A stretch of 11,707 nt of DNA from Promethearchaeota archaeon (lineage in GTDB: Archaea > Asgardarchaeota > Lokiarchaeia > Sigynarchaeales > SOKP01), in the NCBI GenBank assembly GCA_016839845.1, contig JAEOTL010000165.1, positions 1-11,707 of the forward strand, read 5' to 3'. The position numbers and the translations under genes were made by a program. Below are positions 7,293 to 11,707 of the stretch, one piece after another (positions within the stretch are counted from its first letter, which is position 1; every line of letters starts with the position of its first letter). Below the pieces are notes generated by a model, which saw only the letters and a program-made list of their open reading frames with translations, had not been told where the DNA came from and made no database searches.

Positions 7293-9110
7293 CTAATCGC
7301 TAACATCTTCATCAGGATCAGTTTCTTCAACTGGTGGTGGGACAAAGTCCCCAATATCTTTGAATATGACTTTAGCAATTTCCCATCCTTTCTGAGTGGG
7401 AGATTTTAATGCATTCTTTATCAGATCTTCCCCAATTTCATTATTTATTTCGACTCGGTGTATATCCGGATTATCTTTTAGAATCATTTCATATTTTGCG
7501 CCCCCAGTTCCTTGAGGTACAATGAGGATTCCATAATCAATTGCCTTTTCTGCAATTGCATCTTTCAATCTTTTAGCAGCGTAATAACCTGCGACTCCAG
7601 CGCTCCTTTCAAATGTTTTAATGGAAGGAATCTCCAAACCCCATTTACGTCCTTCTGCTTCAATCAAAGCAGCTAGTGTTTGGGATCTTTTCCCCATCAT
7701 GAACTTAAATTCCATCTGGGTGCTAAATTTTTTCCCCTTGTCTTCCCCAACCATCGTAATACATTTTAATGTAGCGCCAGCAACAGATTGGGGATTTGCT
7801 TCAATTGAATATTCTTCTTCAGCTAATATATCTTCAATAGTTTTCTTGATAACTTCTCGTGGTTTTGAGAAATCAATAGCTTCTTCTTCAATTTCTGATG
7901 GAGGTTTGGCAGTAGCTACAATTTCGGCACCTGCTTCTAATAGTTCTTCAACAGTCATTTCTTCCATCACGACCTTATCTATGAACCTTCTGCAGAGTTT
8001 AATTGAATTTCTGGGATTACCTTTCGTTTTCTCGAAAATCATTTCTATCAATTTTTCATTTAAGGGAAATAATGGATAGAGGGGGGGATTTAAATTGTTT
8101 TCTTCCCAGAAAGATTCCATTGATTTTGAGAAAAATATTTTAAGATCGTTAAGACTAAAAGGTTTCAATTCTTGCTCAGGTTCCATCCTTGAACGTAATG
8201 GAGCATCTGCGATTTCAATAATCCGAGGCCAAATTTCTTTTAAAACTGCGATAATAATCACTAATCCCTTTACTTCATTGTACAGTCTTTTTAGAATCTC
8301 CAGCAATTTTTGTTCAGCTAATGCTCCGAGCATTCGATATGGGCTTTCTAATTCGTCAAAATAGAGGATAAGCACACCATCAAGATTTTCTGTGATAATT
8401 TTAATAAGAGCTAAGCATACATCATCCTCTTCAACAACGGAATTAATTCCCAATTCGTTTAACTCCTCATCTTCGAGATCCTCTCCGAGAAGCCATCTCT
8501 CTGCTAATGCCTTTTTATTTTTATCCAACTGATAAGTTACTAATGCTTTTACGCAATCAGCAAACACTCCCGGGAATTCTCTTATCCCTACTTGAATCAC
8601 TTCATCGAGTTTAGGTTTTTGGAAGATCCCCTTTTTCTGACCACCCCATTTTGCTACCAATTTCTCAGAGACAACATCTAACAAGCCTGCTCCAAGCTCC
8701 TCAATCATGCAAGTGTATACATGAAGTAATACCCGTATACTTGCAGGAGGGCTAGGAACATAAACAATTGTCCAATCAACAGGCACAATACCCACTTCTA
8801 CTTCTCTGGCTTCTTGGGATTGTTCAATTTTTTTTCTATTTTCTCTTTCTTTATCCTTAAATGAATGGTAAGCATGAGTTTTTCCAGATCCGGCACTACC
8901 TAAAATGGGAATAAGTCTACTACCTCTATCTCTAGAGGTTTGTTGCACTAATCTATAAACTTCTCTATCAATGAAAGCCCTTGGGCGAGCCACATCTACA
9001 GGATCTTCTATATCTGCCCTTGATACAAAATTCGAAAATGGCATTATTGGGGCTTCACGCAATACATCTAAATACATAGCTTTATCGTCATCTGAGAGTT
9101 CCGAATACAT
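7293..9110 (-). CDS. AAA+/STAND-like P-loop ATPase with unassigned C-terminal domain
   Basis: A 605-residue ATPase. Walker A is GSAGSGKT (71-78), Walker B is VLILYFDELES (246-255, with D252 and E253), a sensor-1-like strand is GLVIIIAVL (282-290), and GNPRNSIKLCRRF (374-386) is a sensor-2/lid motif as in Cdc6/Orc-like and related AAA+ proteins. An insertion rich in charge (81-110) follows Walker A. Residues 440-575 form a separate alpha/beta region (FKFMMGKRSQTLAAL; strand DYGILIVPQGTGG at 525-537) that I cannot assign. The end is acidic (EETDPDEDVSD). ATG 9110 is preceded by AGAGGA (9118-9123) with seven-base spacing, the clearest ribosome site in the window. It is divergent from hsp20. It is not a replication initiator on present evidence, since no winged helix is obvious. 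The specific role is unknown. Confidence 0.75.
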   Translation of the reverse strand: MYSELSDDDKAMYLDVLREAPIMPFSNFVSRADIEDPVDVARPRAFIDREVYRLVQQTSRDRGSRLIPILGSAGSGKTHAYHSFKDKERENRKKIEQSQEAREVEVGIVPVDWTIVYVPSPPASIRVLLHVYTCMIEELGAGLLDVVSEKLVAKWGGQKKGIFQKPKLDEVIQVGIREFPGVFADCVKALVTYQLDKNKKALAERWLLGEDLEDEELNELGINSVVEEDDVCLALIKIITENLDGVLILYFDELESPYRMLGALAEQKLLEILKRLYNEVKGLVIIIAVLKEIWPRIIEIADAPLRSRMEPEQELKPFSLNDLKIFFSKSMESFWEENNLNPPLYPLFPLNEKLIEMIFEKTKGNPRNSIKLCRRFIDKVVMEEMTVEELLEAGAEIVATAKPPSEIEEEAIDFSKPREVIKKTIEDILAEEEYSIEANPQSVAGATLKCITMVGEDKGKKFSTQMEFKFMMGKRSQTLAALIEAEGRKWGLEIPSIKTFERSAGVAGYYAAKRLKDAIAEKAIDYGILIVPQGTGGAKYEMILKDNPDIHRVEINNEIGEDLIKNALKSPTQKGWEIAKVIFKDIGDFVPPPVEETDPDEDVSD

Positions 9111-9193
9111 TATACTTTCCTCTTCAATTTTTAATTATTGATAAGTAAATTTTTATGTGGATTAAATTTATTAATTCAGACAATTTTCTCCAA

Positions 9194-9223
9194 TATAAAA
9201 GCTAGTTAGTTCTAGCTTTTATA
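9194..9223. promoter_or_regulatory. Perfect 12-bp inverted repeat with TATA boxes in both arms
   Basis: TATAAAAGCTAG (9194-9205) and its exact complement CTAGCTTTTATA (9212-9223) flank the six-base TTAGTT. Each arm starts with TATAAAAG, so the element offers one TATA box per strand: the plus-strand box faces hsp20 (ATG 9294) and the minus-strand box faces the ATPase gene (ATG 9110). It could be a symmetric bidirectional promoter, a repressor operator over the promoters, or an RNA hairpin. Another AT-rich stretch nearer hsp20 (about 9246-9265) could be its true TATA box. Confidence 0.6.
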
Positions 9224-9293
9224 ATATTTAATTAAAAATTTAGCTTATTAAATTTATTTAATACTAAGGAATTCAATTGAGAGATGAATTTTC

Positions 9294-9962
9294 ATGCCTA
9301 AAGGTAATAGATATGAGGATGAGGATGAAGATGAGGATAATGAGGACGAGTTTGATTTTATGAAAAATTTTGAGGACCTAGGAAAATTCTTTTCAGATCC
9401 TAATAAATCTTTTATAGATCCAAGCAAGTTGTTCAGTTCCAAGCAATTTAGACAGCTTTTTAAAGAAATTTTTGAAAAATTATCAAAGAATTTACCTCCT
9501 GAATTTCGAAATCTTTCCTCGGAAGATCTTATGAGGGAATTTAAAAAGAATAGAGATAAATTCGGGGTGGATTTTCCAATTATGTACGGTTTTAATATTG
9601 GTATAGGTGCTGATGGGAAACCTACAATAGATTCATTCGGTAATATTAAACCTAAACCTTATTCTGGAAAACCTGTTGTAAAATCAAAAAGAGAGCCCTT
9701 AACTGAAGTAAGTGAGGAAAAAGACGAGATCGTTGTGATTACTGAAATGCCCGGTGTAGATCGAAATGATATTGAACTCAAAGCCACGAGTCATAGCTTA
9801 ACGATTTCCACTAAGGAAGATGCCAAAAGAAATTATTATAAGGAGATTGAGTTTACTTCCACAATTAATTCAGATGTGGCAAAAGCTCGGTATACTAATG
9901 GAATTCTCGAAGTAAGATTGAAGAAAACCGATGAAAAACATAAAAGCATCCAGATAGAATAA
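9294..9962 (+). CDS. hsp20: Hsp20 / alpha-crystallin small heat shock protein
   Basis: A 222-residue ATP-independent holdase that keeps unfolding proteins soluble. The alpha-crystallin domain spans about 134-212: REPLTEVSEEKDEIVVITEMPGV opens it (split here by EEKD at 141-144), MPGV is at 152-155, and ARYTNGILEV (198-207) is the family's A-x-x-x-NG-x-L signature. The tail holds the I-x-I oligomerisation motif as I219-Q-I221. The N-terminal 120 residues are longer than usual and begin with a strongly acidic run (residues 8-21, mostly D and E), then a phenylalanine-rich region, then a glycine-rich stretch near 98-120. The gene is divergent from the ATPase, with the inverted repeat between them. 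GAGATGA at 9281-9287 is a plausible ribosome site seven bases before ATG 9294. Confidence 0.93.
   Translation: MPKGNRYEDEDEDEDNEDEFDFMKNFEDLGKFFSDPNKSFIDPSKLFSSKQFRQLFKEIFEKLSKNLPPEFRNLSSEDLMREFKKNRDKFGVDFPIMYGFNIGIGADGKPTIDSFGNIKPKPYSGKPVVKSKREPLTEVSEEKDEIVVITEMPGVDRNDIELKATSHSLTISTKEDAKRNYYKEIEFTSTINSDVAKARYTNGILEVRLKKTDEKHKSIQIE
9312..9350 (+). repeat. GA-rich codon repeat encoding the acidic run of Hsp20
   Basis: Repeated GAGGAT/GAAGAT units encode alternating E and D at the start of Hsp20. The complement reads as a run of serine codons, which makes a false minus-strand ORF here. Such a purine tract could vary in length by slippage. Confidence 0.5.
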
Positions 9963-10096
9963 TGCTAATTTATTTTTGATAGTCGATTTAGTGCTTTTCT
10001 TACAAATATGTAATTTCCTCTTCTTGCTCAAACAATAATCTTTATTAGGAGAGACAACACTTAGAAAGGTTACTGAAATCTATTTAGGTAACTAAA

Positions 10097-11119
10097 ATGT
10101 CTGAAAGTAGAGAAAATCTCTCAAATAAAGGACTGTTAGCTATTGGAATTATTTTTATTGCTACATTGCTTATCGGAATAATATTATATTATACTGGTCT
10201 AAATGAAGCATTCTATAGTGATACAGGGCAAAGTGTCTTCGAAATTATTACGTATCTCGGTGAACCGATTGTTTTTATTATAATCGCAGCAATCTTATAC
10301 CTTGCGTATAATAAATCATATGCGAAAAATCTAACTTTGAGCCTGTTGATTACCCACTATTTAAATTTTATATTTAAAGGAATATTCAGAGATTCAAGAC
10401 CAGCTATTAATATAGATGGCACAGAAGATTGGGGATTCATTGAACCCTCTTATGGATTTCCTTCGGGGCATTCCCAAACATCAGTGGGATTTTGGGGTTA
10501 CGTAGCGTACAGATTCAAAGATACTTCAAGAGTTAAAAAAGTACAAATCATACCTTGTATATTATCTGTGGTAATTTTTCTTGTTGCAATTTCTAGATTG
10601 ATCATTGGGGTTCATGATTTGCAAGATGTCATTGGTGGGTTATTACTCGGAATTGGTTTTTTACTCTTATTCATATACTTGGAACCCCCATTATCCGAAC
10701 AGTTCAACAAACTTAATTTTATAACTAAAGTAATTATAACGGTAATTGTCTCTGTTGCAGTGCTTTTAATTGGAACTTTGCTATTCCCTAAAACTGGTTT
10801 AGGTCTGGTGGCCGACAGTTATATACCCTCACCATTTTATAGAGATAAAGGTGCGTTTGGACTTGTGGGGGGAGTACTGCTAGGATTCGGAGTGGGGTAT
10901 CTTATGGAACAAGAATATGTTAAGTATGAACCCTCAGAACTGTCAACCAAGAAAAAAATAATCAATATTATTATAGGTATCGTAATTTTACTTATAGTAT
11001 TCGTGCCCTTTGAATACTTATTGGAAATTGATAGTGTGTACTTCCGGTTCTTTAGATACGCTCTTGTTGCTTTTATCTTAGCATTTGTAGTTCCACTAAT
11101 TTGCAAGAAAATAAACTAA
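10097..11119 (+). CDS. PAP2-family membrane phosphatase
   Basis: A 340-residue integral membrane phosphatase of the PAP2 / type 2 phosphatidic acid phosphatase family. All three catalytic motifs are intact: K94-x6-R101-P102, P122-S-G-H125 and S166-R-x5-H173-x3-D177, where H173 is the expected nucleophile and H125 the acid. Family members remove phosphate from lipid phosphates or isoprenoid diphosphates at the membrane surface; in an archaeon a polyprenyl phosphate or archaeal lipid precursor is a reasonable guess. Hydrophobic segments lie near 13-32, 47-70, 80-95, 127-140, 150-170, 176-194, 210-230, 250-270, 286-306 and 317-336. The last three or four extend past the usual core. AGGTAACT (10087-10094) precedes ATG 10097. 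The 134-base gap before it (9963-10096) shows no gene. Confidence 0.88.
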   Translation: MSESRENLSNKGLLAIGIIFIATLLIGIILYYTGLNEAFYSDTGQSVFEIITYLGEPIVFIIIAAILYLAYNKSYAKNLTLSLLITHYLNFIFKGIFRDSRPAINIDGTEDWGFIEPSYGFPSGHSQTSVGFWGYVAYRFKDTSRVKKVQIIPCILSVVIFLVAISRLIIGVHDLQDVIGGLLLGIGFLLLFIYLEPPLSEQFNKLNFITKVIITVIVSVAVLLIGTLLFPKTGLGLVADSYIPSPFYRDKGAFGLVGGVLLGFGVGYLMEQEYVKYEPSELSTKKKIINIIIGIVILLIVFVPFEYLLEIDSVYFRFFRYALVAFILAFVVPLICKKIN

Positions 11120-11135
11120 AAAATCTTTTTTTTTT
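11118..11135. terminator. Bidirectional A6/T10 terminator
   Basis: Six A (11118-11123), TC, then ten T (11126-11135). The T10 run ends the PAP2 message on the plus strand, and the A6 reads as T6 for the small convergent gene on the minus strand. It lies between their two stops (11119 and 11152). Confidence 0.5.
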
Positions 11136-11151
11136 ATTAAAACTATAACAT

Positions 11152-11310
11152 CTAATTAAGGATCTCAATACTCTCCCGTGCGACTTCTTTTAAAAGAATC
11201 CGATTTATAATATTTTTGTCGCTTTCTTTAACCTCATTATGAGGGGTAACGATCTGATTAATGTAAAGATCATCCCTTAGAGGATGTGGAAGAACTTCCT
11301 CAAGTATCAT
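11152..11310 (-). CDS. Small hypothetical protein, 52 residues
   Basis: An ATG-to-TAG ORF of 52 codons fills half of the 323-base gap between the PAP2 and peroxiredoxin-like genes. The product starts MILEEVLPHPLRDDLY and ends in a helical KEVARESIEILN; it is charged, with no cysteine, tryptophan or membrane segment. Support for coding: a non-repetitive, balanced protein composition, a position between two genes with a shared terminator, and an AT-rich ATAAATTAAA (11331-11340) about 26 bases upstream that would suit a leaderless message. Against it: no ribosome site, short length and no recognised family. An in-frame TAA lies eight codons upstream, so it does not extend. Function is unknown. 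The product could be a small regulator of either neighbour, but nothing in the sequence shows this. Confidence 0.5.
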   Translation of the reverse strand: MILEEVLPHPLRDDLYINQIVTPHNEVKESDKNIINRILLKEVARESIEILN

Positions 11311-11420
11311 CTTATCTAGAAATAACTGTTTTTAATTTATAAAATTTCCTATACAATATTCGAGTACAAGGATTCGAATTATGAATATTAAATAAATATC
11401 CAATATAAAATTAGAGATTT

Positions 11421-11430
11421 GTTTAAAATA
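11421..11430 (+). promoter_or_regulatory. Candidate TATA box for the peroxiredoxin-like gene
   Basis: GTTTAAAATA is centred about 26 bases before the second ATG (11452), which would make that start leaderless. For the first ATG (11443) the TATAAAAT at 11404-11411 is an alternative, about 35 bases away. Confidence 0.3.
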
Positions 11431-11442
11431 TTATAATCTTTT

Positions 11443-11707
11443 ATGACAATCATGACAGGAGAACAGAATTTAAATCCCGAAAAAGGATTACCCGAAGGAA
11501 TAAACGCCCCATTAATAAATACTAAAGATGTTTTTGGACACAGAATCAATAGTGAAGAGCTATATAAAGAATATCGGGGTATTGTTCTAGACTTTTCTAG
11601 AGGTGCTTGGTGATTTTATTGAAAACAGCAATTTACTAAATTAAATCAAAACTTTTCTGAATTTGAGAAGAGAAATATTATGGTAATCTCAATATCCACT
11701 GACAGAG
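11443..11707 (+). CDS. Peroxiredoxin-like selenoprotein with UxxU site (3' end outside window)
   Basis: The frame from ATG 11443 (or 11452) encodes an AhpC/TSA-type redoxin domain: APLINTKDVFGHRI, then GIVLDFSRGAW, then KQQFTKLNQNF, then NIMVISISTD. In the cysteine form the family reads RGxWCPYCxxQLxxL. Here the two cysteine codons are TGA (11611-11613 and 11620-11622), giving RGAW-U57-FY-U60-KQQF. The frame stays open and family-like after both TGAs to the window edge, so these are read as selenocysteine. A decayed gene is unlikely because the only two stops fall exactly on the two redox positions. The enzyme would reduce peroxides or act as a thioredoxin-like oxidoreductase. An archaeal or eukaryote-like SECIS would lie after the gene, outside the window. 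Selenocysteine use is established for some Lokiarchaeota. Confidence 0.8.

Noticed and set aside
7621..8364. Two plus-strand ORFs inside the ATPase gene
   Set aside because: They lie wholly within a well-supported coding region on the other strand and have compositions typical of antisense reading.
9254..9442. Minus-strand ORF with a long serine run
   Set aside because: It is the antisense image of the acidic D/E repeat of Hsp20 and has no other protein-like feature.
11355..11389. Short inverted (AATATTC/GAATATT) and direct (ATTCGA) repeats before the peroxiredoxin-like gene
   Set aside because: Arms of six or seven bases in AT-rich DNA are expected by chance; no second copy of the arrangement is seen in the window.
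11443..11613. Peroxiredoxin-like gene as a pseudogene ending at the first TGA
   Set aside because: Only two stops interrupt the frame, both TGA and both exactly at the expected CxxC cysteines, and the protein stays family-like afterwards. Chance decay would not choose these positions.
1..11707. tRNA, rRNA, CRISPR arrays, insertion sequences
   Set aside because: No cloverleaf-like segment, spaced repeat array, transposase or terminal repeat was recognised on reading the spacers.

Overview
The window is AT-rich and most probably comes from an Asgard archaeon, likely Lokiarchaeia-like. The clues are a Rag-type small GTPase, an Arf-type small GTPase fused to a longin-like domain, two more longin-like proteins, an archaeal formylmethanofuran:tetrahydromethanopterin formyltransferase, and promoters that resemble TATA boxes. 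The lineage is inferred from gene content; no rRNA or ribosomal protein gene is present to test it.

Layout. Positions 1-561 hold the 3' end of an HdrB/HdrD-like iron-sulfur (CCG domain) protein. Positions 742-2734 form a two-gene operon: a Rag-like GTPase with a C-terminal roadblock-like region, then a longin-Arf-like GTPase with a C-terminal helical repeat. Convergent to it (2766-4430, minus) is a longin-PAS-GAF-PAS protein with no output domain. A transglutaminase-like protein (4635-5312) converges on ftr (5321-6238, minus). Divergent from ftr is a third longin-like protein with a long helical tail (6368-7291), whose stop lies one base from the stop of a 605-residue AAA+-type ATPase (7293-9110, minus). 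The ATPase and an Hsp20 gene (9294-9962) are transcribed apart from a shared spacer that holds a perfect 12-bp inverted repeat. A ten-helix-class PAP2 phosphatase follows (10097-11119), then a convergent 52-codon small ORF (11152-11310, minus).

The window ends inside a peroxiredoxin-like gene (from 11443) in which both cysteines of the expected CxxC are replaced by in-frame TGA codons. This is best read as a selenoprotein with a UxxU active site and is the strongest hidden signal here. Ordinary ORF calling misses it because it appears to stop at the first TGA.

How the genes may work together. In eukaryotes, Rag GTPases are scaffolded by roadblock proteins and regulated by longin-domain proteins (Ragulator, folliculin, NPRL2/3). 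Rag, Arf-like and three longin modules within about 6.5 kb suggest an archaeal GTPase-signalling neighbourhood, with the PAS-GAF fusion as a possible sensory input; this is inference. The CCG protein and Ftr fit H4MPT-linked C1 metabolism and heterodisulfide/flavin redox chemistry. Hsp20, the ATPase and the peroxiredoxin are stress-related or may be.
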